Positions 28,922-38,135 are shown, counted from the first letter of the stretch. The stretch: 39,486 bases of DNA from Burkholderiaceae bacterium (GCA_947450605.1 CANFWB010000012.1:1-39486); one strand, 5' to 3'. Notes: generated by a model not told the origin, from the letters alone. Numbers and translations: made by a program.

Positions 28922-30235
28922 TTGACCGATCAAAAAACACCGCGTAGCCTCCCCTTATCCGAAGCGATTACGATTTCTGCGCAAGCAATTGGCGAGGTGA
29001 TGGCTGGTAGATCACTCACGGAGGTTTTAGATCAGCTGGATGCGCATGAGCGACCCATTGTCCAAAGCTTAACTTTTGATGCTTTGCGTAAGTGGGTAAG
29101 ATCTCATGAATTCATTCAGGAATTTATTCCGAAGACACCGCCACTAGAGGTGGAGTATTTACTAAGCGTCGCAATTGCCTTGTTTCTGCAAAACGGGGTG
29201 GAGGGCAAAGGCTATGCAGCGCATACGATTGTTGATCAGGCCGTAAAAGCCTGTAGCGAATATGAGCCAACGATGTATGCCAAGGGCTTGGTAAATGCCG
29301 TACTGCGCAAAGTAAGTCTTGCGGTCCAAGCTGAAAATGAAAAGCCTTATCCACCAGACCCTATCCCCATGTTTTTCCCGCCCTGGTGGCGAGCCAGCCT
29401 CAAGCGTAACTATTCGAAGGTTTGGCAGGCAATGCTGATTCAGCAGGCACAACGTGCACCACTGATTTTGCGGGTGAATGCGAAGCAGCATACGCGTCAG
29501 GAATATCAAGATTTGCTACAACAAGCTGGCATTGCATCAGAGCCTATTGGTGAGATTGCTGGTATTGCCTTAGATTCAGCTTTGCTGCTGCGTGAGCCAG
29601 TGCCCGTTTCAGATTTGCCGGGTTTTTATAGTGGCGCAGTTTCTGTTCAAGATGCTGGTGCTCAGATTGCCGCGGTGTTGCTGGATCCAAAGCCGGGAGA
29701 GCGGATCTTGGATGCCTGTGCCGCACCCGGAGGAAAAACTGCCCATTTACTAGAGCTTGCCCAATGTGAAATGATTGCCCTGGAGCTAGATGGCGAGCGG
29801 CTTGGAAAAATTGGGGGTAATCTAGACCGCTTGCGCCTACAGTCCGATGCTGTCCAAGTAGTGCGCGGGGATGCTTCAAAGGCCGCCTGGTGGGATGGCA
29901 AACCATTTGACAAAATCTTATTGGATGCGCCTTGCTCAGCTTCGGGAATTGTTGCCAGACATCCTGATATCCCCTTTTTACGTCGCGAGGCAGATATTAA
30001 AGCCTTGCAGCTAAGACAACGCGCAATAGTGGAGCAGGCCTGGAAGATGCTTAAGCCTGGTGGAACACTTTTATATGTGACTTGTTCTGTGTTTCCTGAA
30101 GAGGGTGAAGAACAGGCAATTTGGTTTGCTACAGAGCATGCTGATGCGTTACGATTAAGCGCCCCGGGGCAAATATTGCCCGCGGAGCTGAATGACGGTT
30201 TTTACTATGCTTTGTTTAAGAAAAATGGGCCATGA
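28922..30235 (+). CDS. rsmB: 16S rRNA (cytosine-967 C5)-methyltransferase RsmB
   Basis: RsmB (Sun/Fmu) makes m5C967 in 16S rRNA. The 437-aa protein has an N-terminal NusB-like helical domain (ALRKWVRSHEFIQEF ... GLVNAVLRKV) and a NOL1/NOP2/Sun methyltransferase domain. The SAM motif DACAAPGGKTAHL starts at residue 264. The two catalytic Cys are Cys338 in DAPCSASG and the nucleophile Cys388 in VTCSVFPEEGEEQ. The start is TTG at 28922, one nt after the fmt stop, which suggests coupling. Its stop overlaps the next ATG (ATGA). Confidence 0.96.
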   Translation: MTDQKTPRSLPLSEAITISAQAIGEVMAGRSLTEVLDQLDAHERPIVQSLTFDALRKWVRSHEFIQEFIPKTPPLEVEYLLSVAIALFLQNGVEGKGYAAHTIVDQAVKACSEYEPTMYAKGLVNAVLRKVSLAVQAENEKPYPPDPIPMFFPPWWRASLKRNYSKVWQAMLIQQAQRAPLILRVNAKQHTRQEYQDLLQQAGIASEPIGEIAGIALDSALLLREPVPVSDLPGFYSGAVSVQDAGAQIAAVLLDPKPGERILDACAAPGGKTAHLLELAQCEMIALELDGERLGKIGGNLDRLRLQSDAVQVVRGDASKAAWWDGKPFDKILLDAPCSASGIVARHPDIPFLRREADIKALQLRQRAIVEQAWKMLKPGGTLLYVTCSVFPEEGEEQAIWFATEHADALRLSAPGQILPAELNDGFYYALFKKNGP

Positions 30236-30813
30236 GCCAAAGCATTAAACAATTCATTCTCTGTGGTTTGTTGGCGCTGAGCCTATTTTCAGTAGCAGCT
30301 GGCGCAGAGGGAATCAAGATTAAATCTGCTGAGTTGGAGCGGGTGGATAACGACTGGCTATTAAATGCCACATTTAAGATTGAGTTAACTCCGGGTCTAG
30401 AGGACGCAGTTCAAAAAGGCGTGGTCTTATATTTTCAAACTGAGTTTGATTTGACTCGTTCGCGTTGGTATTGGTTTGAGGAGAAGCCTGCGTTTGCTCA
30501 ACGACAGACGCGACTGTCTTATCAACCGCTGACTCAGCAATATCGCATCGCTTCAGAAGGCTTTACTTTTTCTGCCAAAACTATTTTTGAGGCTCTGCAG
30601 GCGGTTGGTAGTGTTGGCGGCTGGAGGGTGATTGATAACAATCAAATTGATCCCAGCAAGTCTTACACTGCCGCATTAAGAATGACTCTAGACTTGAGTA
30701 AGCTGCCCAAACCATTTCAAGTCAATGCTTTAAATAATCGTGACTGGAATGTCACCAGTGATTGGTTGCGGTTTCCATTTTCACCAAATGGCCCCAATCT
30801 GATTAAGCGATGA
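30232..30813 (+). CDS. DUF4390 family exported protein
   Basis: This is a 193-aa protein of unknown function in the DUF4390 family. It has a signal peptide (about 1-25, hydrophobic ILCGLLALSLFSVAAGAEG). The mature part is a predicted beta-rich domain with FKIELTPGLEDAVQKGVVLYFQTEFDLTRSRWYWFEEK. RLSYQPLTQQYRI and a near C-terminal WNVTSDWLRFPF follow. It overlaps rsmB by 4 nt and the ntrY-like kinase by 4 nt, so the three are translationally coupled. In betaproteobacteria this gene commonly stands before the ntrYX-like pair, which suggests that it works at the envelope with the kinase. That functional link is inference. Confidence 0.87.
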   Translation: MSQSIKQFILCGLLALSLFSVAAGAEGIKIKSAELERVDNDWLLNATFKIELTPGLEDAVQKGVVLYFQTEFDLTRSRWYWFEEKPAFAQRQTRLSYQPLTQQYRIASEGFTFSAKTIFEALQAVGSVGGWRVIDNNQIDPSKSYTAALRMTLDLSKLPKPFQVNALNNRDWNVTSDWLRFPFSPNGPNLIKR

Positions 30814-33119
30814 AGCTATCTTTTGACTTCATTGGTTCAAATGCGTTTGAAAAAAACGTTTGGAAAAGACGCGCCCTTCCAATAGCAATGTCGGTGATTG
30901 GTGCCTTTGCACTCTTGCTGCTGGCGCTACTATCGATTGCTTCATCTAATACCGAGTTTTTCGAAAACTATTTTATTTGGCTTTATGCCGCCAACGTGGT
31001 GATTGGGATTTGCCTGGGCTTAGTTATTCTGACTTTGGTGATGGTGATTGCAGTTCGTTGGTATAAGGGGCGGTTTGGCACGCGCTTGATTGCAAAGCTA
31101 GCAATGATTTTTGCCTTAGTGGGTGTTGTGCCAGGATTAATTTTGTATGGAGTCTCCCTACAGTTCGTCTCTCGCAGTATTGAAACTTGGTTTGATGTCA
31201 AAGTAGAGTCCGCGTTAGAGTCTGGTCTTGAGTTGGGTCGCGTTACCTTGCGCGTTGCTCAAGAGGAAATTCTGGCCGAAGGAAATTACATTGCAGAACA
31301 AGTTGTTCAGGTTCCGCCGGGAACGACTTCGGAGCAGGTGGGTGCCATAGTAATGAAGACCCGTAGTCAATTTGGTATTCAAGAGCTTAGTCTCTTTACT
31401 GTGCAACGTAATTTGATCCTCACTAGCGAGCCTAGGCCAAAAAAATATTTACCCGCCCCAGGTGCCGATGTGATTGCGGAGGCATTTAAAAGCAAGGGCA
31501 TTACCTTTTTAGACCAAATCGAAGTAGAAGGTGGGCAGCGTGGGTATCGAGTAAGGGCAATTGTCCCGATTGTGAGAAAGAAACCCATCAACAGTAAAGT
31601 AGATTCTGGCAAAGATGGCGATGATAAGTATTTTTTGCAGCTCGTGCGCTATATTCCGAGCCCGCTGGCTAAGAATATTTTTGCAGTTGAGTCTGCCTAT
31701 AGCGATTATCAAGAGAAGTCCTTGGGGCGCACCGGCTTGCGTAAGATGTTTGTGGGCACGCTCACATTAACGCTCTTCTTCGCATTATTTGTTGCGGTTA
31801 CTCTAGCCTTAATACTTGGGCGACAGCTTGCCAGACCTTTACTCATGCTGTTAAAGGGAACCCAGGCCGTCGCACAAGGAGACTTGTCGCCCAAGCCAGA
31901 GCTAGACACCGGTGACGAGCTTGGTATGTTGACTCGTCAATTTAATGTGATGACACGTCAGCTGGCTGACACAAGAAATTCCCTACAAGAATCTAAATCG
32001 TTTTTAGAAACCGTATTGGGCAGCTTAACCGCGGGTGTTTGCATTTTTGATAAAAACTTCAATGTAGTTTCCAGTAATGCTGGCGCCGACCGAATCTTTG
32101 GACAAGACTTGACTCAAATAGATGGGTGTCCTTTGAGTGATAGCCCGACTCTAGTTGAGTTTGAGCAAGCCATCAAAGAGGGTTTCGCAACGATCAAGCT
32201 GACGGTTGGGGTGGATGGCAGTCAGTTAGATGCGGATGTTAGAAAATCTGCACCAGTGTGGCAAAAGCAGGTTCAGCTTCACAGTACAAATGAGTTCGAG
32301 AATGAGTCTGGAGTCACTTTATTTGTCCGTGGAACTGAGCTGACTTCAGATTTGCGCATGGTGGTCTTTGATGACATCACTGATGTGGTGAGTGCGCAGC
32401 GCTCTATCGCTTGGAGCGAAGTGGCCAGACGTTTGGCGCATGAGATTAAGAACCCATTGACTCCGATACAGCTCTCTGCTGAGCGCTTGCAGCATAAGCT
32501 GGCGGGTAAATTGAGCCCTGAGCATGAGGAGATGATGAATCGCAGCACGGAGACCATTATTGGGCAGGTGCAGGCTATGAAAGAGATGGTCAATGACTTC
32601 AGAGATTTTGCTAAAACCCCTAGCCCACAACTGAAATCAGTCTCTCTCAATGCCTTAACGCAAGATATTCTGGGTTTATATGAGGGCAGCCCTTTAAAAA
32701 CTCAGCTAGATCTGCACTGCCCGAACGTCATGGGCGACTCCACCCAACTAAGACAGATTATTCATAATCTTTTACAGAACGCGCAAGATGCTACTCTTGA
32801 GGGTAAGCATCAAACCGAACCCGTTGAAGTAAAAACAGAGCTAGTACCTTATGGTGAGCTAAACGGAGTCGTACAAAATGCGGTGCGTTTAACAATAAGT
32901 GATAGTGGTTCAGGGTTTCCAGCTAAGATATTGGCAAGAGCATTTGAGCCGTATGTAACAACGAAGAGCAAGGGCACTGGATTGGGCTTAGCGGTTGTAA
33001 AGAAAATCGTAGATGATCACGGTGCGAAAATTGAAGTGCGGAATCGCATGCGGGGTGACGAGGTGGTCGGTGCGAAAGTATCCATTTTGTTTATGAATTT
33101 GGCAAAAGAGGCAGCATAA
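30810..33119 (+). CDS. ntrY: NtrY-like sensor histidine kinase
   Basis: This is a 769-aa membrane histidine kinase. Membrane segments lie at about 24-46, 55-85 and 96-120 and again at about 310-335. A predicted extracytoplasmic sensor region lies between them (about 121-305). HAMP (LARPLLMLLKGTQAVAQGDLS), a PAS domain (FLETVLGSLTAGVCIFDKNFNVVSSN), and HisKA with the phospho-acceptor His544 in RLAHEIKNPLTPIQLSAERL follow. The HATPase domain has HNLLQNAQDA, SDSGSGFP and KGTGLGLAVVKKIVDDHG. The layout matches NtrY. In Neisseria and some alphaproteobacteria NtrY-NtrX answers to oxygen or redox state; the signal here is unknown. It is coupled to DUF4390 and 2 nt from its regulator. Confidence 0.92.
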   Translation: MKLSFDFIGSNAFEKNVWKRRALPIAMSVIGAFALLLLALLSIASSNTEFFENYFIWLYAANVVIGICLGLVILTLVMVIAVRWYKGRFGTRLIAKLAMIFALVGVVPGLILYGVSLQFVSRSIETWFDVKVESALESGLELGRVTLRVAQEEILAEGNYIAEQVVQVPPGTTSEQVGAIVMKTRSQFGIQELSLFTVQRNLILTSEPRPKKYLPAPGADVIAEAFKSKGITFLDQIEVEGGQRGYRVRAIVPIVRKKPINSKVDSGKDGDDKYFLQLVRYIPSPLAKNIFAVESAYSDYQEKSLGRTGLRKMFVGTLTLTLFFALFVAVTLALILGRQLARPLLMLLKGTQAVAQGDLSPKPELDTGDELGMLTRQFNVMTRQLADTRNSLQESKSFLETVLGSLTAGVCIFDKNFNVVSSNAGADRIFGQDLTQIDGCPLSDSPTLVEFEQAIKEGFATIKLTVGVDGSQLDADVRKSAPVWQKQVQLHSTNEFENESGVTLFVRGTELTSDLRMVVFDDITDVVSAQRSIAWSEVARRLAHEIKNPLTPIQLSAERLQHKLAGKLSPEHEEMMNRSTETIIGQVQAMKEMVNDFRDFAKTPSPQLKSVSLNALTQDILGLYEGSPLKTQLDLHCPNVMGDSTQLRQIIHNLLQNAQDATLEGKHQTEPVEVKTELVPYGELNGVVQNAVRLTISDSGSGFPAKILARAFEPYVTTKSKGTGLGLAVVKKIVDDHGAKIEVRNRMRGDEVVGAKVSILFMNLAKEAA

Positions 33120-33121
33120 GA

Positions 33122-33802
33122 ATGGCAAGTATCTTGGTGGTCGACGATGAGATGGGGATTCGTGAGCTTCTCAATGAGATTCTGACGGATGAAGGCCACA
33201 CTGTTTATGCGGCTGAAAGTGCTATGCAAGCACGCACCATTCGTGAACAAATGCGCCCAGATCTTGTTCTGCTCGATATCTGGATGCCAGACGTTGACGG
33301 CATTACCTTGCTAAAAGAGTGGTCTAAGACTGGCCAACTCACTATGCCTGTTGTCATGATGTCGGGGCACGCCACGATTGATACCGCAGTTGAGGCTACT
33401 CGTATTGGTGCCCTCAACTTTTTAGAAAAGCCAATTGCACTCCAAAAGCTACTTAAGACTGTCACTAAAGCTCTGGAGAGTTCGCCGAAGTATGTTGAGC
33501 CCGCTGAAGAAAAGTCAGCTCCAGCGCCCTCATCTAGCTCAAGCCATAAAGTAGCTGTTAGCGAGCCAGCCTCGCAAGCTCAAGATGGTGAATATATCAG
33601 CGGCATTGCAAAAACCTATTTTGATTTACCGCTTAGAGAGGCTAGGGACTTATTTGAGAAGGCCTACTTTGAGCATCAAATGATCATCATGGGCGGCAGC
33701 ATGACCAAGATTTCTGAATACACTGGGCTCGAAAGAACCCACCTCTATCGCAAGCTGAAAGCCTTGGGAATTGATACTTCGCGTCATAAGACTGAGCAAT
33801 AA
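33122..33802 (+). CDS. ntrX: NtrX-like response regulator without AAA+ domain
   Basis: This is a 226-aa response regulator paired with the ntrY-like kinase (2 nt apart). The receiver domain (1-120) has the acidic pair Asp8-Asp9, the phospho-acceptor Asp52 (LLDIWMPDVDG), Ser81 and Lys103. A flexible Ser/Ala/Pro-rich linker (about 124-150) leads to a Fis-type helix-turn-helix (TKISEYTGLERTHLYRKLKALGI, 195-217) of the NtrC/NtrX kind. The sigma54-interacting AAA+ domain that normally lies between them is missing, so it should bind DNA as an ordinary activator or repressor. The C-terminal pattern AYFEHQMIIMGG is conserved in NtrX. Confidence 0.92.
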   Translation: MASILVVDDEMGIRELLNEILTDEGHTVYAAESAMQARTIREQMRPDLVLLDIWMPDVDGITLLKEWSKTGQLTMPVVMMSGHATIDTAVEATRIGALNFLEKPIALQKLLKTVTKALESSPKYVEPAEEKSAPAPSSSSSHKVAVSEPASQAQDGEYISGIAKTYFDLPLREARDLFEKAYFEHQMIIMGGSMTKISEYTGLERTHLYRKLKALGIDTSRHKTEQ

Positions 33803-33892
33803 GGTCTTGAGGGTTGGTTGAGGTATTGATGTAGTACACGACATCGTCGTTGCGACGGATAATAGCGTCCACATCATTTCGGAAATATTCCA

Positions 33893-36097
33893 ATGGAAAT
33901 TAAGGTTAACTTTCTCGATAAGCTGCGTCTTGAGGCCAAGTTCGACGACTTCACGGTGATTGCTGACCAGCCTATCCGCTATAAAGGCGATGGTTCGGCT
34001 CCAGGCCCATTTGATTACTTTCTCGCTTCATCGGCTTTGTGCGCAGCTTATTTTGTGAAGCTCTACTGCGATACACGCAATATTCCCACTGAAAATATCC
34101 GACTTTCACAGAATAATATTGTTGATCCAGAAAACCGATATCAGCAGATTTTCAAGATTCAGGTTGAATTGCCTGAGGATATTTCCGCCAACGACCGTCA
34201 AGGGATTTTGCGCTCTATCGAACGCTGTACCGTCAAAAAAGTAGTGCAAGCCGGACCAGAGTTTGTCATTGAGGAAGTAAAGAACCTAGATGCTGATGCG
34301 CAGACTTTATTGGCCTTGAAGCCGGCCCCTGACTCCAGCACTTATATTCCCGGCAAAGATCTGCCGCTGGAGCAAACCATTGCCAACATGTCTGGTGTGT
34401 TGGCGAATCTGGGAATTAAGATCGAAATCGCTTCATGGCGCAACATCATCCCTAACGTGTGGTCCTTACACATCCGCGATGCGCACTCACCGATGTGTTT
34501 TACAAACGGAAAGGGGTCTACCAAGGAGAGTGCATTGGCATCAGCCTTGGGCGAGTACATTGAGCGACTGAGTAATAACCATTTCTATGCCGGTGCATTC
34601 TGGGGTGAAGACATTGCTAATAGCGCATTTGTGCATTACCCGAATGAGCGCTGGTTTAAGGCGGGCCCTAAGGATGCGCTACCCACAGAAATTTTGGATG
34701 AGTACTGCCTTAGTATTTTTAATCCTGATGGCGAATTGCGTGGCTCCCATTTGATTGATAGCAACTCCGGTAATGCGCAGCGCGGCATCTGTTCATTGCC
34801 GTATAGACGGCAGTCGGATGATGAGATTGTCTATTTTCCATCTAACCTTATCGAAAACCTTTATGTCAGCAACGGTATGAGTGCTGGCAATACGCTGGCT
34901 GAGGCGCAGGTGCAATGTCTATCGGAGATTTTTGAGCGTGCGGTCAAGCGCGAAATTCTTGAGGGTGAAATTGCGCTGCCGGATGTGCCACAGGAGGTGC
35001 TCGCGAAATATCCTGGCATTTTGGAAGGCATTCGGGGTCTGGAAGAGCAAGGCTTTCCGGTATTAGTAAAGGATGCGTCGCTGGGCGGAGTCTATCCAGT
35101 GATGTGCGTGACCTTGATGAACCCAAGAACAGGTGGTGTATTTGCTTCCTTTGGCGCACACCCTAGTCTAGAGGTGGCGCTGGAGCGGAGTCTGACAGAG
35201 TTACTACAGGGACGCAGCCTAGAGGGCCTAAATGATTTGCCTCCACCCACTTTTGCGAGTGAGGCCGTGACTGAGCCAAATAACTTTGTAGAGCATTTCA
35301 TTGATTCCGGTGGAATTGTGTCGTGGCGTTTTTTCAGCTCAAAATCAGATTACGACTTTGTCGAGTGGGATTTCTCGGGTCAGGGTGAAAACTCCAATAC
35401 GGAAGAGGCGGCAACTTTGTTTGGCATTCTGGAGTCTATGGGCAAAGAATCCTATGTGGCGGTATATGACCAGTTAGGCGCAACTGCATGCCGAATTTTG
35501 GTGCCAGGATATTCTGAGGTGTACCCAATAGAAGATCTCATTTGGGACAACACCAATAAGGCCTTGTTATTCCGCACAGATATTTTGAATCTGCCCACCC
35601 TTACTAATGCAAGTCTAAGCGCGCTGCTTGAGCGACTCGAAAATAATGAGTTAGATCAATATGGCGACATCGCCACATTGATCGGCATCGAGTTTGATGA
35701 GAACACACCTTGGGGTCAATTAACGGTTCTGGAGTTGAAATTATTGATCCATCTTGCCTTAAAGCAGTTGGATGAAGCTGATGAGTTAGTGGGCGCCTTT
35801 CTGCAATACAATGACAATACAGTTGAGCGCAGGTTGTTTTATCGGGCTTTAAGTACAGTGCTGGAGATTGAGTTGGATGATGACTTGGATCTAGACGACT
35901 ACATCATTAATTTACGCCGAATGTTTGGCGATGAGCGGATAGATGCCGCTATAGGATCCGTGGATGGCAGCCTACGTTTCTACGGATTAACTCCAACTAG
36001 CATCAAGCTGGAGGGGCTCGACAGGCACCACCGCTTGATTGACAGTTACAGAAAATTGCATGCTGCACGGGCCATAGCTGCAGCGACTACTGACTAG
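33893..36097 (+). CDS. OsmC-YcaO fusion protein
   Basis: This is a 734-aa two-domain protein. Residues 1-130 are OsmC/Ohr-like: PGPFDYFLASSALCAAYFVKLYC carries the probable peroxidatic Cys50, and IERCTVKKVV the partner Cys112. Residues about 175-560 are a YcaO domain with the ATP-binding pattern NGKGSTKESALASALGEYIER (205-225). A helical C-terminal part follows (about 600-734). YcaO proteins activate peptide amides with ATP. E. coli YcaO is linked genetically to RimO-mediated methylthiolation of ribosomal protein S12, but its chemistry is unsettled. No precursor peptide, dehydrogenase or radical-SAM gene is visible nearby. The ATG follows CGGAAATATTCCA, and the 3' end overlaps the convergent aldolase gene by 11 nt. 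Confidence 0.92.
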   Translation: MEIKVNFLDKLRLEAKFDDFTVIADQPIRYKGDGSAPGPFDYFLASSALCAAYFVKLYCDTRNIPTENIRLSQNNIVDPENRYQQIFKIQVELPEDISANDRQGILRSIERCTVKKVVQAGPEFVIEEVKNLDADAQTLLALKPAPDSSTYIPGKDLPLEQTIANMSGVLANLGIKIEIASWRNIIPNVWSLHIRDAHSPMCFTNGKGSTKESALASALGEYIERLSNNHFYAGAFWGEDIANSAFVHYPNERWFKAGPKDALPTEILDEYCLSIFNPDGELRGSHLIDSNSGNAQRGICSLPYRRQSDDEIVYFPSNLIENLYVSNGMSAGNTLAEAQVQCLSEIFERAVKREILEGEIALPDVPQEVLAKYPGILEGIRGLEEQGFPVLVKDASLGGVYPVMCVTLMNPRTGGVFASFGAHPSLEVALERSLTELLQGRSLEGLNDLPPPTFASEAVTEPNNFVEHFIDSGGIVSWRFFSSKSDYDFVEWDFSGQGENSNTEEAATLFGILESMGKESYVAVYDQLGATACRILVPGYSEVYPIEDLIWDNTNKALLFRTDILNLPTLTNASLSALLERLENNELDQYGDIATLIGIEFDENTPWGQLTVLELKLLIHLALKQLDEADELVGAFLQYNDNTVERRLFYRALSTVLEIELDDDLDLDDYIINLRRMFGDERIDAAIGSVDGSLRFYGLTPTSIKLEGLDRHHRLIDSYRKLHAARAIAAATTD

Positions 36098-36902
36098 GTT
36101 TTTTAACGCGCTCACTCCAAAGTTGCCAAGGGCGCGCAATTGTCTTTTCAATAGTTTCTTGGGACGCTATCGCTTCTCCAGGCGTGAGGTATTGCACCTT
36201 ACCCATTTTCATCGCCTCGGACTGAATGCTGGCATTCTGAATGGCATACACAGATCTAAATACCGCTTTTTTAATGGAATCGGCACCCGCTGCATAACCA
36301 TGCCCGCGCATTAAAACAAAGTACTGCAGGCCCATGGTTTTTGAGAGGGCGTCCCCTAGATCATTATTGCTAACAAACATATCGGTATCAGGACTGGGTT
36401 TTGCAAAATTACGAATCTCGAATATGGGTGCGCCTTCACCTAAAAATGCGCTCATATGGTAGACCGGCTTTAAGGTAGACCCAGTCATACCGTAAGGCAG
36501 TATTGGGGAGGCATGCCCATGAATGACTGAATTAATATCGGGGCGATTGCGTAGTATGCCGCTGTGAATAAATCGCTCCCCATAGGCTGTGCGTGTATCG
36601 CCATGGAGAGCCTTGCCATTCATATCAAATTCCATAATATCCGCAATAGTTACTACTGACGGAGCAACGCTTCTAGATAGAAAGAAGGTGCTGGGATTGT
36701 TTGGATTGCGAATGCTAATGTGGCCATACCCATCAACTGCATTTTGATCATACAAAATATGGTTCGCAAGAACAAGTTCTTCAACTGCAGTCTTGACTGC
36801 TGGAGATTCAGCCATCTGCTCTTGAACATTGGCCGCCTGTGCGAGCAGGGATACTAAACAAGATGCTGAGCAGAGTAATTTAAATGCGAGGTGACCGTTC
36901 AT
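36087..36902 (-). CDS. Class II aldolase/adducin family protein with signal peptide
   Basis: This is a 271-aa protein with the class II aldolase/adducin (fuculose-aldolase-like) zinc fold. The metal and catalytic residues are in place: Glu109 in TAYGERFIHSGI, His128 and His130 in VIHGHASPILPYG, and His201 in MRGHGYAA. DGYGHISIRNPNNPSTFFLS is the typical N-terminal core. Unusually, residues 1-23 look like a secretion signal (FKLLCSASCLVSLLAQA), so the enzyme may act in the periplasm. The ATG overlaps the stop of the upstream TctC-type gene by one nt (TAATG). The substrate may be a sugar-phosphate-like or hydroxy-acid compound bound by that partner; this is inference. Confidence 0.88.
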   Translation of the reverse strand: MNGHLAFKLLCSASCLVSLLAQAANVQEQMAESPAVKTAVEELVLANHILYDQNAVDGYGHISIRNPNNPSTFFLSRSVAPSVVTIADIMEFDMNGKALHGDTRTAYGERFIHSGILRNRPDINSVIHGHASPILPYGMTGSTLKPVYHMSAFLGEGAPIFEIRNFAKPSPDTDMFVSNNDLGDALSKTMGLQYFVLMRGHGYAAGADSIKKAVFRSVYAIQNASIQSEAMKMGKVQYLTPGEAIASQETIEKTIARPWQLWSERVKKPSQ

Positions 36903-37885
36903 TATTCCACCTTGCCAATTTTTTTCACAACATCAACCATTTGTGCCGACTCCTTATCCCAGTAAACCTTAAATTCTGGTGCATCCATATATTGAATTGG
37001 GCTACCAGCGCCATTGATGACTGAGCGAACACGTTCATCATTTGCCGCAAGTTTGGCCGCCTCACGCAGTTTGTTGGTAATGGCATCGGGAGTGGCGCTG
37101 GGGACAAATAACCCCGCCCATTGCGCAAACTCGATCTTTACACCCATTTCTTTGAAGCTGGGTACATCTGGCATGCTTGCTAGCCGTCCATCACCCCAGT
37201 GCGCGAGTGCGCGAACCTTGCCGGCTTTAATTTGCTGAACGATGGATGATGGCCCGGTGGCTAAGGCATCTACTTGTCCCCCTAATAAACCAATAATTGC
37301 TGGGCCTGCGCCGGTATATGGAATGTGAACCATATAAAATTTTTCAGACGACTTGAGGACTTCCATTGGCACATGCATCGTTCCATAGTTTCCGGAAGAG
37401 CCAAAATTATATTTACCTGGATTCGCGCGCATTGCCGCCACAAAGGATTTGTAATCTTTCCATGGGCTATCCGCTCTTACCACTAGCACTGTTGGATCAG
37501 CAGTAAATCGTGCAATCGGCTTGAATTGATTTAATTGAAAAGACTGCTCGCGACCGACCACTTTATCTGCTTCAGGAATAATGGAGATCGAAGAAAGGGC
37601 CATCAAAATGGTGTAGCCGTCGGGTTTGGATTTGGCAACAGCTGCCATACCAATTCCACCGCCAGCACCACTCTTGTTCTCAACAATCACCGTTTGTCCC
37701 AGAGTGCGTGACAAGGCTTCAGCAACTGGCCTGCCCACAGCATCTGCTACGCCCCCTGGAGGAAATGGCACGATCATGGTGATCGGCCTGCTTGGCCAGG
37801 CCTCCTGAGCAAAACAAAAAGTGGAAAATAGAGCTAAGCCAGTAAGCAATAAACCCGCTGCAATTTTTTGTCTCATAGCATTCAT
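36902..37885 (-). CDS. TctC/Bug family periplasmic solute-binding protein
   Basis: This is a 327-aa tripartite tricarboxylate (Bug) receptor. A signal peptide (1-26, ending TFCFA) is followed by the family opening WPSRPITMIVPFPPGGVADAVGRPVAEALS. VENKSGAGGGIGMAAVAKSKPDGYTILM and FGSSGNYGTMHVPMEVLK, and later GLLGGQVDALATG, are the characteristic segments. Bug proteins are often orphans, without the membrane partners TctA and TctB, and neither is seen here. Ligands are usually carboxylates such as citrate, aromatic acids or nicotinate; the ligand here is unknown. It is the first gene of a two-gene unit with the exported aldolase, and it faces the FAH-family gene across a 250-bp gap. Confidence 0.94.
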   Translation of the reverse strand: MNAMRQKIAAGLLLTGLALFSTFCFAQEAWPSRPITMIVPFPPGGVADAVGRPVAEALSRTLGQTVIVENKSGAGGGIGMAAVAKSKPDGYTILMALSSISIIPEADKVVGREQSFQLNQFKPIARFTADPTVLVVRADSPWKDYKSFVAAMRANPGKYNFGSSGNYGTMHVPMEVLKSSEKFYMVHIPYTGAGPAIIGLLGGQVDALATGPSSIVQQIKAGKVRALAHWGDGRLASMPDVPSFKEMGVKIEFAQWAGLFVPSATPDAITNKLREAAKLAANDERVRSVINGAGSPIQYMDAPEFKVYWDKESAQMVDVVKKIGKVE

Positions 37886-37914
37886 TTAGTTGTTTTATGA
37901 TTTTCTTTTACTCT

Positions 37915-38100
37915 ACTACAATTTTTAAGAATAAAAACTTAGGGTTTGCTAAGGAAAATCTCATCTAGAGGGCCCGCCTCATGCAAACAATCAAAAAAGC
38001 CATCAGGTTTCGACCTCCGTTTTGGTAACAGAGCAGGTTTAATTTGGTTATTATTAATTTTGCTTCGCTTCACTACAATTTCTAACAATAAAACTTAGGG
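37915..38100. repeat. diverged 30-bp direct repeat pair in the tctC-FAH intergenic region
   Basis: Two copies, 37915-37944 and 38072-38100, share ACTACAATTT, then TAA, AATAA and AACTTAGGG, with only two substitutions and one deleted A. They are 157 bp apart in the same orientation. Copy 1 lies 29 nt upstream of the tctC-type gene and copy 2 lies 35 nt upstream of the FAH gene. The 250-bp gap 37886-38135 has no other gene. It may hold duplicated promoter or operator sequence. Confidence 0.7.
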
Positions 38101-38135
38101 CGCTATCAGTCAAAGCTCTAAATGGAGATAAAAAT

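Noticed and set aside
33845-33857. Hairpin CGTCG-TTG-CGACG between the ntrX-like gene and the OsmC-YcaO gene
   Set aside because: Only five pairs with a 3-nt loop and no T-tract; too weak to call a terminator or operator.
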